A DNA stretch of 8,330 nt, taken from the NCBI GenBank assembly GCA_025966175.1, contig JAOPVN010000474.1, forward strand, positions 1 through 8,330, in the 5' to 3' direction. Made by a program: the position numbers and the translations under genes. Source of the DNA: Modestobacter sp. GTDB lineage: Bacteria; Actinomycetota; Actinomycetes; Mycobacteriales; Geodermatophilaceae. Shown in pieces: positions 1 to 5,088 of the stretch (position 1 is its first letter; each line of letters starts with the position of its first letter). A model generated the notes under the pieces. That model did not search any database, had not been told where the DNA came from, and saw only the letters and a list, made by a program, of their open reading frames with translations.

Positions 1-127
1 GGTCGCCGGTCACCCAGCGCAGCAGCAGGCCGAGGACGGCGGCACCGGCGGCGAACAGCGCGACGACGGCGCCGAGGCGCACCAACGACGTCCCGACGTC
101 CGCGGAGACCGACCCTCCTGAGGGCAC
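1..127 (-). CDS. N-terminal part of a small membrane-anchored protein of unknown function (cut by window edge)
   Basis: Read on the minus strand from GTG at 127-125, the frame stays open to the window edge (42 codons). It gives a short polar N-terminus (VPSGGSVSADVGTS) followed by a hydrophobic stretch (LVRLGAVVALFAAGAAVLGLLLRW), which is a good single transmembrane helix or signal anchor. The start is chosen because a TTGTCA-N17-TAACGT promoter ends exactly 7 nt before this GTG, as expected of a leaderless actinobacterial mRNA. No Shine-Dalgarno sequence precedes it. TTG or GTG codons about 15 codons further in, just before the helix, are alternative starts. The family cannot be named because only the N-terminus is visible. 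The gene lies downstream of the MFS exporter on the same strand, 60 bp away, but has its own promoter, so it is probably an independent unit. Confidence 0.5.
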   Translation of the reverse strand, partial: MPSGGSVSADVGTSLVRLGAVVALFAAGAAVLGLLLRWVTGD

Positions 128-134
128 ATGGCGA

Positions 135-163
135 ACGTTACGTCTGCCGACGTCTGGTGACAA
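135..163 (-). promoter_or_regulatory. SigA-type promoter of the left-edge gene, leaderless
   Basis: On the minus strand there is a -35 box TTGTCA (163-158, 5 of 6 to TTGACA), a 17-bp spacer and a -10 box TAACGT (140-135). Seven nucleotides follow, then GTG at 127. This is the best promoter match in the window. Transcription should begin at or within a base of the GTG. The spacer holds two direct copies of CAGACGT, 10 bp apart. Confidence 0.7.
140..156. repeat. Direct repeat ACGTCTG x2, 10-bp period, inside promoter spacer
   Basis: ACGTCTG occurs at 140-146 and again at 150-156, separated by CCG, so equivalent bases are one helical turn apart. The pair lies between the -35 and -10 boxes of the left-edge gene. 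Such placement would suit a repressor or activator binding one face of the DNA. No known regulator is assigned. Confidence 0.4.
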
Positions 164-187
164 TGTGAACGCTGTGCGCGACCGGCG

Positions 188-1582
188 TCAGCGCACCGGG
201 CCGCGGGCCACCTGCTCGCCCGGGACCTCTCCGTCGGCCGCCTCGGCGAGCCCGGCGACGGCGGTCGGAACGGCGTCCGGTTGCCGGGTCGCCGCCACGT
301 GCAGCTGCACGCTCGGCGGGAGAACGTGCAGCTCGAGGCGCACCCGGCGGCCCCGGGCGAGCACCGCACCGGCCGTGGCGGCGACCACGACGCAGACGAT
401 GCCGCCCCCGATGAGGCCCCAGGGCGCACCCAGCCGCTCGGAGATCCAGCCGATCAGCGGCGCACCGACCGGCGTCCCGCCCATGAAGCACATGAAGTAC
501 AGCGCGAGCACCCGCCCGCGCATCTGCGGCTCGACGCCGAGCTGGATGAAGCTGTTGCAGGCCACGCTGAACATGAGCGCGGCGGCGCCGGTGGGGATGA
601 GCAGGGCGGCGAACGCGTAGTAGTTGCCCATCAGGCCGGTGACGACCAGCAGCGCGCCGAAGGCGACGGCGGAGACGATGAGGAACCGCTGCAGCGGGCG
701 GGTGCTGCGGCGGGTCGACAACAGCGCCCCGGACAGCGAGCCGACGGCGTAGGCGGTGGACAACAGCCCGAAGGCGCCGGCGCCGAGCCCGAAGACCTCA
801 CGGGCCATCAGCGCGATGGTGATCTGGGAGTTGAACCCGAACGTGCCCACGGTGAAGGCCAGCAGCATCGCCAGCATCAGGTCCGGGTGCCGGCGGGTGT
901 AGGCCAGCGCCTCGCGCAGCTGGCCCGGGGAGCGGGCCACCGGGGTGCTGCGGCGCAGGTCGCCGACGCGCATGACGACCAGCGCGGCGATCGTCGTGCC
1001 GAAGCTGGCGGCGTTGACCAGGAACGCCGGGGCGGTGTCGCCCCCCGACGCCGCGATCAGCGCCCCGGCCACCGCGGGCCCCACCAGCCGGGCCCCGTTG
1101 AAGACCGTCGAATTGAGGCTGACCGCGTTGGCCAGCAGGTCGGGTCCGACCATCTCCGACACGAACGACTGGCGCACCGGGGTGTCCAGCGAGGAGACGA
1201 TGCCCAGGCCCGCGGCGAGCAGGTAGACGTGCCACAGGGCGATCGAGTCGGTGGCGACCATCAGCCCCAGGCCCAACGCCAGCACGCCCATGACCGCCTG
1301 CGTGACCATCAGCACCCGGCGCTTGTCGTACCGGTCGGCCAGCACGCCGCCGTAGAAGCTGAACAGCAGGGTGGGGCCGAACTGCAGGGCGGTGGTCACC
1401 CCGAGGGCGACGCCGCTGCCCCCCGACAGCTGCAGCACCAGCCAGTCCTGGCCGATGCGCTGCATCCAGGTGCCGGTCTGGCTGACCAGGTTGGCCGAGA
1501 CGTAGAGCCGGAAGTTGCGCACGCGCAACGCCCGGAACATGCCGGCACGGGGAGTGGGATCAGCAGCGGGCGTCGCGGTCAC
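188..1582 (-). CDS. MFS efflux transporter, MFS_3 / EntS-like group
   Basis: A 464-residue inner-membrane transporter of the major facilitator superfamily with about 12 hydrophobic segments. The N-terminus (residues 18-50: RALRVRNFRLYVSANLVSQTG, then TWMQRIGQDWLV) and the loop 2-3 motif A, GGVLADRYDKRR (residues 78-89), match the EntS/MFS_3 group of proton-coupled exporters of siderophores and drugs. A weaker second motif, RGRVLALY, lies in the C-terminal half. A hydrophilic tail of about 60 residues follows the last helix. The GTG start at 1582 overlaps the TGA of the upstream MarR gene (GTGA), so translation is coupled and no separate ribosome binding site is seen. An in-frame ATG at residue 15, just before the conserved region, is the alternative start. 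Pairing with a MarR regulator points to inducible efflux of a toxic small molecule. The substrate cannot be told from sequence. Confidence 0.92.
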   Translation of the reverse strand: MTATPAADPTPRAGMFRALRVRNFRLYVSANLVSQTGTWMQRIGQDWLVLQLSGGSGVALGVTTALQFGPTLLFSFYGGVLADRYDKRRVLMVTQAVMGVLALGLGLMVATDSIALWHVYLLAAGLGIVSSLDTPVRQSFVSEMVGPDLLANAVSLNSTVFNGARLVGPAVAGALIAASGGDTAPAFLVNAASFGTTIAALVVMRVGDLRRSTPVARSPGQLREALAYTRRHPDLMLAMLLAFTVGTFGFNSQITIALMAREVFGLGAGAFGLLSTAYAVGSLSGALLSTRRSTRPLQRFLIVSAVAFGALLVVTGLMGNYYAFAALLIPTGAAALMFSVACNSFIQLGVEPQMRGRVLALYFMCFMGGTPVGAPLIGWISERLGAPWGLIGGGIVCVVVAATAGAVLARGRRVRLELHVLPPSVQLHVAATRQPDAVPTAVAGLAEAADGEVPGEQVARGPVR

Positions 1583-2013
1583 CCACTGGCGAGCTTGTCC
1601 ATGATCGTCGAGGCCTCGCGCAGGACGGCGCGCTCCTCGGCGGTCAGCTCCTGGAGCTCGCCCGAGAGCCACGCCTCCCGGGCACGGACCTCCTCGTTGA
1701 GCAGCTCCTCCGCGGCCGGGGTCAGGTCGATGACGACCTGCCGCCCGTCGGTGGGGTGCGGGGTGCGGGTGACCAGACCCTTCGCCTCCAGCGCGACGAC
1801 CACCCGGGTCATCGAGGGGGGCTGCACGCGCTCGTGGGCGGCCAGCTCCCCCGGGCTCATCGAGCCGTGCCGCTTCAGCGTGGACAGCGCGGCCAGGTGG
1901 GTCAGCGTCACCGAGGTGTCCACCCGCTGGTTGCGCAACCGGCGGGAGAACCGCATGACGGCCAACCGCAGGTCGTGGGCGAGCGCCGCAGTGTCCAGCG
2001 TCGTCCGTGCCAC
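1579..2013 (-). CDS. MarR-family transcriptional regulator
   Basis: A 144-residue winged helix-turn-helix regulator, the usual MarR length. Helix 1 (residues about 8-30) and the C-terminal helices (about 99-142) would form the dimer interface. The HTH lies around residues 53-79 (SPGELAAHERVQPPSMTRVV), and the wing carries the family DGR motif (D89-G90-R91, followed by QVVIDLT). The GTG at 2013 is preferred because sequence conservation begins here and TAAGGT ends 7 nt upstream. An upstream ATG at 2058 would add 15 residues but would place the promoter and palindrome inside the coding region. The stop overlaps the start of the MFS exporter by GTGA, so both form one operon. By family habit it would repress itself and the exporter, with release by a small phenolic or drug-like ligand. 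A 15-bp imperfect palindrome just upstream is the likely operator. Confidence 0.92.
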   Translation of the reverse strand: MARTTLDTAALAHDLRLAVMRFSRRLRNQRVDTSVTLTHLAALSTLKRHGSMSPGELAAHERVQPPSMTRVVVALEAKGLVTRTPHPTDGRQVVIDLTPAAEELLNEEVRAREAWLSGELQELTAEERAVLREASTIMDKLASG

Positions 2014-2020
2014 GGAGCCC

Positions 2021-2048
2021 ACCTTAACCGGAGTAGAAAGCCTGTCTA
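2021..2048 (-). promoter_or_regulatory. Promoter of the marR-MFS operon, leaderless
   Basis: On the minus strand there is a -35-like TAGACA (2048-2043, 5 of 6 to TTGACA), a 16-bp spacer and a -10 TAAGGT (2026-2021). Seven nucleotides (GGGCTCC) follow, then GTG at 2013. The same bases could also be read as a weak ribosome binding site (AAGGTGG, 5-7 nt from GTG), so leaderless or very short-leader initiation cannot be separated by eye. Confidence 0.6.
2034..2048. promoter_or_regulatory. Candidate MarR operator palindrome
   Basis: On the plus strand this reads TAGAAAG-C-CTGTCTA, two 7-bp half-sites matching at 6 of 7 positions around one central base. It covers the predicted -35 box and part of the spacer of the marR promoter. 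Position, size and symmetry fit autorepression by the adjacent MarR dimer. Assignment to this protein is inference. Confidence 0.55.
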
Positions 2049-2068
2049 ACGATCTCACGCGTGCCCAC

Positions 2069-3598
2069 TCAGAGGAGCTGCTGGATCGGGTTCAGCGCGA
2101 AGTAGACGACGAAGACCGCGGCGACGACCCACATCAGTGGGTGGATGCTGCGGCGGCGTCCGGTGGCGACCTGCAGCACCACGTAGCTGACCACGCCGGC
2201 ACCGATGCCGTTGGTGATCGAGTAGGTGAACGGCATCAGCGCGATCGTGAGGAAGGCCGGGATGACCAGGGCCATGTCGCCCCACTCGAGGTCGCGGATC
2301 TGGCTGATCATCATCGCGCCGACGATGACCAGCACCGGCGCCGCGGCCTCCGAGGGCACGACCTGCACCAGCGGGGTGAAGAACGTCGCGATCAGGAAGA
2401 GCACGCCGGTGACCACGCTGGCCAGGCCGGTGCGGGCACCGTCGCCCACCCCGGCGGCGCTCTCGATGTAGGTCGTGTTCGACGAGACACTGGCCGCGCC
2501 ACCCGCGGCCGCGGCCAGCGAGTCGACCAGCAGCACCGGCTGGGAGCGGGGCAGGTTGCGCTCCTCGTCGAGCAGGTCGCCCTCGGCGCCCACGGCGGTG
2601 ATCGTGCCGACGGTGTCGAAGAAGTCGGCGATCATGATCGAGAAGATGATCAGGATGGCGGCGAGGACGCCGATCCGGGAGAAGCCGCCGAACAGCGAGA
2701 AGTTCCCGATCAGCGACAGGTCCGGGACGTCGAAGACCTGCCCCGGCCAGGTCGGCACCTGCAGGGCCCAGCCGTGCGCGTTCGCCTCGACGCCGTCCGC
2801 GCCGATGCGCGGGCCGATCCCGGCGATCGCCTCGACGACGATGGCGAAGACCGTGGTGGTGACGATGCCGATCAGCAGCGCACCCCGGACCTTGCGCACG
2901 ACCAGCACGCTGGTGACCAGCAGCCCGACGACGAAGGTGAGCATCGGCCACCCGGCCAGCTCACCGTTGTCGCCGAAGCTGATCAGCGGGTTGCCCGGGC
3001 GGATGATGCCGGCGTCGGCGAGCCCGATGATGGTCAGGAAGAAGCCGATGCCCACCGCGATGGCCGTCTTCAACTGCGCCGGGATGGCGGTGAACACCGC
3101 CTTGCGGAAGCCGGTGAGCACCAGCACCGTGATGAGCAGGCCCTCCAGCACGATCAGGCCCATGATCTCGGGCCAGGTCAGCTGGGTCGCGGCGAAGACC
3201 GCGACGATGGCGTTGATGCCCAGGCCGGCCGCCAGAGCCAGCGGGTACCGCCCGATGATGCCCATCGCGATGGTCAGCACGCCGGCGACCAGCGCGGTCA
3301 CCGCGGCCACGGAGCCGAACGGCAGCGTGCTGCCGTGGATGTCCGCGCCGGACAGGATGATCGGGTTCAGCACCACGATGTAGGCCATCGTGAAGAAGGT
3401 GGTCAGCCCGCCGCGGATCTCCCGACCGACCGTGGAGCGGCGCGCGGTGACCTCGAAGTACCGGTCCAGCCCGTTCTTCGGCCGGATCTGCGGCCCGGGG
3501 CTGCGCCGGGCCGCGGTCGTCGTCTCCGCCGCCGTCTCGGCTGTGGTGCTGCCGGCGCCGTCGGCGGGCGTGCGGGCGGGACGTGACTTGTCGGGCAT
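2069..3598 (-). CDS. NCS2-type purine permease (AzgA/PbuG family: adenine, guanine or hypoxanthine uptake)
   Basis: A 509-residue polytopic membrane protein. After a Thr/Ala/Pro-rich cytoplasmic N-terminus of about 42 residues, the AzgA-type start of the domain appears (LDRYFEV, then GGLTTFFTMAYIVVLNPIIL, residues 44-82). Next come GRYPLALAAGLGINA (116-130), the substrate-region helix IADFFDTVGTI (323-333), NTTYIESAAGV with following GARTGL (374-392), and SITNGIGAG (460-468). These are the landmarks of the azaguanine-type purine/proton symporters rather than the uracil or xanthine branch. About 13-14 hydrophobic segments fit the fold. The ATG at 3598 is chosen because TAGGGG lies 7 nt upstream and because the farther in-frame starts add only Arg-rich, unconserved sequence. 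It ends 55 bp before marR on the same strand. Read-through into marR is possible, but marR has its own promoter. Exact base specificity is not readable. Confidence 0.92.
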   Translation of the reverse strand: MPDKSRPARTPADGAGSTTAETAAETTTAARRSPGPQIRPKNGLDRYFEVTARRSTVGREIRGGLTTFFTMAYIVVLNPIILSGADIHGSTLPFGSVAAVTALVAGVLTIAMGIIGRYPLALAAGLGINAIVAVFAATQLTWPEIMGLIVLEGLLITVLVLTGFRKAVFTAIPAQLKTAIAVGIGFFLTIIGLADAGIIRPGNPLISFGDNGELAGWPMLTFVVGLLVTSVLVVRKVRGALLIGIVTTTVFAIVVEAIAGIGPRIGADGVEANAHGWALQVPTWPGQVFDVPDLSLIGNFSLFGGFSRIGVLAAILIIFSIMIADFFDTVGTITAVGAEGDLLDEERNLPRSQPVLLVDSLAAAAGGAASVSSNTTYIESAAGVGDGARTGLASVVTGVLFLIATFFTPLVQVVPSEAAAPVLVIVGAMMISQIRDLEWGDMALVIPAFLTIALMPFTYSITNGIGAGVVSYVVLQVATGRRRSIHPLMWVVAAVFVVYFALNPIQQLL

Positions 3599-3605
3599 GG
3601 GTGGA

Positions 3606-3611
3606 CCCCTA
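3606..3611 (-). promoter_or_regulatory. Ribosome binding site of the purine permease
   Basis: TAGGGG on the minus strand, 7 nt before ATG at 3598. It lies inside the 8-bp palindrome CCCTAGGG (3607-3614). This supports the 509-residue form over longer in-frame starts. Confidence 0.55.
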
Positions 3612-3670
3612 GGGACGGCGACCGGCGCGACTCCGGCGGGGTCGGCTTCCCGGCGGACCGCCCGGTGCGG

Positions 3671-3698
3671 GTGGCATCGAGCGGCGACAGCGTGCCAC
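3671..3698. repeat. Inverted repeat GTGGCA-N16-TGCCAC in the permease / DUF2530 divergent region
   Basis: Perfect 6-bp arms (3671-3676 and 3693-3698) are spaced by 16 bp, centred about 86 bp upstream of the permease ATG and 78 bp upstream of the DUF2530 start. As DNA it resembles a spaced dimer-binding operator. As RNA it would be a modest stem with a 16-nt loop in the permease leader. A second, very GC-rich mini-palindrome, GGCGG-A-CCGCC, sits at 3652-3662. I do not recognise a known riboswitch here. Confidence 0.3.
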
Positions 3699-3750
3699 AT
3701 CGCCTCGGCGCGCTGGGCAGACCGTCGTCCCGACCAGCGGGGCAGCCGCA

Positions 3751-3756
3751 TATCGT
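3751..3756 (+). promoter_or_regulatory. -10 element of the DUF2530-type gene, leaderless
   Basis: TATCGT, a TAnnnT hexamer, ends 6 nt (CGACCC) before the GTG at 3763. The -35 region (around 3728-3734, CCCGAC-like) is weak. The spacing predicts transcription from the start codon itself. Confidence 0.45.
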
Positions 3757-3762
3757 CGACCC

Positions 3763-3972
3763 GTGCCCGCGCCCAGCCGTCCCTCCCCGCCGCCCCTCCA
3801 GGTCGACACCGCGCGGGTCGTGCAGATCGGGACGGCGCTGTGGGCGGTCGCGCTGGTGGTGCTGCTGGTGCTGGGCGACCGGGTCGACCAGGTGTGGACC
3901 TGGACCTGCGTGGCCGCGATCGCGCTCGCCGTCCTCGGCCTGGGCATCATGCGCTGGCAGGGCCAGCGCTGA
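3763..3972 (+). CDS. Small two-helix membrane protein, DUF2530 family
   Basis: A 69-residue protein: a Pro-rich polar N-terminus (residues 1-12), the family-like segment PPLQVDTARVVQIGTALWAVALVVLLVLG (10-38) forming transmembrane helix 1, a short polar turn (DRVDQVW), and helix 2 (WTWTCVAAIALAVLGLGIMRW, 45-65) ending in a basic tail. The VDT...GT.LW.VALVVLLVL pattern followed by WTC is what I recall for DUF2530, an actinobacterial family of unknown function. The M. tuberculosis counterpart would be near Rv0879c. No catalytic residues are visible. GTG is the only sensible start, preceded by TATCGT at 6 nt and no Shine-Dalgarno sequence. The gene diverges from the purine permease and converges on the DUF3027 gene with a 33-bp gap that shows no clear terminator. 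Confidence 0.8.
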   Translation: MPAPSRPSPPPLQVDTARVVQIGTALWAVALVVLLVLGDRVDQVWTWTCVAAIALAVLGLGIMRWQGQR

Positions 3973-4005
3973 CCTCCTCGGTCCTGTGCCCGGGGCGCCG
4001 CCGCC

Positions 4006-4815
4006 TCAGATGACGTCGAAGTCCGCGGTGTCGTAGCGGGCTGTGAGGACGACCTCCGCGGGCTCGCCCTCGGTCCGCTCCAGGGTGGCCTGGCTGTGCG
4101 CGCCGCAGCCGTAGTCGGCGGTCACCACGTGCCCGTCGGCCGGGGAGAACCCGTTGGCGCAGGCACCCAGCGACAGGCGCAGCGAGCCGGCCAGCGGCAG
4201 GAAGAAACCGCAGGTGGCGCAGGGGCCGGGGGCGTGCCGGGCCATCGCCGAGCGCGGCCCGAAGTCGCCGTCCCGCCAGCGCTCGGACGCCTCCTGACGG
4301 CCCTCCGGGGAGAGCACCCGCTCGCGGCCGATGCCGATCTCCTCGGCGACCACCCGGCCGGCCGGGTCGTCGGCGGAGTCGTCGTCGACGAGGTAGCTGG
4401 GCACCAGGCGCGGGTCGTCCTCGGTGGAGGGCAGGACGTCGCCCACGGTCAGGTCGCCGGGGCGCAGCCGCTCGTGCCACGGCACCCAGGCCGGGGCCAG
4501 CAGCGCCGCGTCCCCGGGGAGCAGGACGACCTCGTCGAGGGTCACCTCGTCCTCGCCGGGCACCCGGGCCAGCGTCACCGCCCAGTGCCAGCCGACGTAG
4601 CCGGGCAGCGCCGCGGCGAAGGAGTGCGTGACGACGACGCCGAGTTCGGGTGCTGCCTCGTCGGCCAGCACCTCGGGGGTCACGCCCTGGTGGTCACCGA
4701 CGACGGCGGGGTCAGCCGCCACCTCGACGGCCGCGGCACGGGCCTGCTCGACCGCGGCGGCCAGCACGTCGTCCGGGAAGGAGCCATGGGCAGCGGAGAA
4801 CGCGGAGTCGGACAC
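4006..4815 (-). CDS. DUF3027 family protein with Cys/His cluster (possible metal site)
   Basis: A 269-residue soluble protein rich in Asp, Glu and Ala. The N-terminal half carries conserved-looking aromatic segments (LPGYVGWHWAVTLAR, about residues 71-85, then LLPGDAALLAPAWVPWHERLRPGDL). The C-terminal part holds C199-x2-C202-GFFLPLAGSL, C219-A-N followed by FSPADGHVV, and GCGAH (C237, H240). This spacing of four Cys and one His is the signature of DUF3027 as I remember it and looks like a structural zinc site, which is inference. The function of the family is not known to me. The M. tuberculosis relative is probably Rv0883c. The start is GTG at 4815, just after GACAAT plus a 6-nt gap. The long open frame upstream of this start is antisense to the MFS gene and has no protein character. 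The gene converges on the DUF2530 gene. Confidence 0.85.
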   Translation of the reverse strand: MSDSAFSAAHGSFPDDVLAAAVEQARAAAVEVAADPAVVGDHQGVTPEVLADEAAPELGVVVTHSFAAALPGYVGWHWAVTLARVPGEDEVTLDEVVLLPGDAALLAPAWVPWHERLRPGDLTVGDVLPSTEDDPRLVPSYLVDDDSADDPAGRVVAEEIGIGRERVLSPEGRQEASERWRDGDFGPRSAMARHAPGPCATCGFFLPLAGSLRLSLGACANGFSPADGHVVTADYGCGAHSQATLERTEGEPAEVVLTARYDTADFDVI

Positions 4816-4821
4816 GCCCCC

Positions 4822-4827
4822 ATTGTC
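4822..4827 (-). promoter_or_regulatory. -10-like element of the DUF3027 gene, leaderless
   Basis: GACAAT on the minus strand, followed by GGGGGC (6 nt) and the GTG at 4815. It matches the A2/T6 core of TAnnnT but not T1, and no convincing -35 is seen at 16-18 bp. The call rests mainly on repeating the spacing seen at other starts in the window. Confidence 0.35.
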
Positions 4828-4874
4828 GCGGATGCCGGCAAGTGCGCACCCGGCCCGCCTCCGCGGCGCGCGGA

Positions 4875-5063
4875 TCACTCGAGCCGGCGGACCGGGGAGC
4901 CGGCCAGGAACGGGCGATGCCCTCCACCACCCAGGGCTGCGACCAGCGTGTCCTCGTCGACCAGGTGCTCGGCGAGGGCACGGGGCTCCCGCTCGCCGGC
5001 CGGCCGGGCGGCCGGCCCGGCCCTTCTGTCCACCGGTGGCGCCGCGGCCGTCCGGGGTGACAC
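4875..5063 (-). CDS. Questionable short CDS or gene remnant in the divergent gap
   Basis: A minus-strand frame reads from GTG at 5063 to TGA at 4875 (62 codons). Its last 36 residues (RALAEHLVDEDTLVAALGG, then GGHRPFLAGSPVRRLE) look protein-like: a plausible amphipathic helix, mixed composition, and mostly G/C third codon positions with the second positions not GC-saturated. The N-terminal part (RRAGPAARPAGERE) is low-complexity and coincides with a strong GC hairpin at 5002-5022. No ribosome binding site or -10 box suits the 5063 start or the GTG near 5035. It may be a small hypothetical gene, the 3' remnant of a gene that lost its front, or chance. I do not recognise the family. It lies in the 273-bp gap between the divergent DUF3027 and MFS genes. 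Confidence 0.3.
   Translation of the reverse strand: MSPRTAAAPPVDRRAGPAARPAGEREPRALAEHLVDEDTLVAALGGGGHRPFLAGSPVRRLE
5002..5022. repeat. GC-only hairpin GGCCGGGC-N5-GCCCGGCC
   Basis: Perfect 8-bp arms (5002-5009, 5015-5022) around GGCCG, in a run of CCGG units starting at 4996. On the plus strand it is followed by CTTCTGTC, a poor T-tract, so a rho-independent terminator is possible but weak. It sits between the two divergent starts, where a terminator would serve only the short minus-strand frame or antisense transcripts. Confidence 0.35.
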
Positions 5064-5075
5064 AGCCGACTGCGG

Positions 5076-5081
5076 CACGAT
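5076..5081 (+). promoter_or_regulatory. -10-like element of the MFS-lipoprotein operon, leaderless
   Basis: CACGAT ends 7 nt (GGGGCCC) before GTG at 5089. It keeps A2 and T6 of TAnnnT. A GTGACA lies at 5057-5062 but only 13 bp upstream, too close for a normal -35. Confidence 0.4.
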
Positions 5082-5088
5082 GGGGCCC

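Noticed and set aside
165..620. Plus-strand frame of 151 codons over the end of the MFS exporter, and similar frames at 945-1226, 2226-2471 and 2475-3383
   Set aside because: They are out-of-phase shadows of the strongly supported minus-strand genes, with Ser/Thr/Arg/Pro-rich translations and no start signals.
281..3586. A 1101-codon open frame on the plus strand antisense to the MFS, MarR and permease genes
   Set aside because: Its translation is dominated by Arg, Gly, Asp, Gln and His with no hydrophobic core or known motif. It mirrors three well-recognised genes on the other strand, a common artefact in GC-saturated DNA.
3599..3762. Known riboswitch (purine, guanidine, cobalamin, TPP or c-di-AMP type) in the permease leader
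   Set aside because: I looked for the conserved cores of these classes and found only loose fragments such as GCCGGGAAGCCG; none has the required set of motifs. Kept only as an uncharacterised leader.
3973..4005. Terminator between convergent DUF2530 and DUF3027 genes
   Set aside because: The 33-bp gap is GC-rich but contains no inverted repeat of useful length and no T-tract on either strand.
4990..5027. Simple CCGG-rich run as a tandem repeat or mobile-element end
   Set aside because: It is short and has no target duplication or transposase nearby. One 8-bp hairpin explains most of it, and such runs are expected at this GC content.
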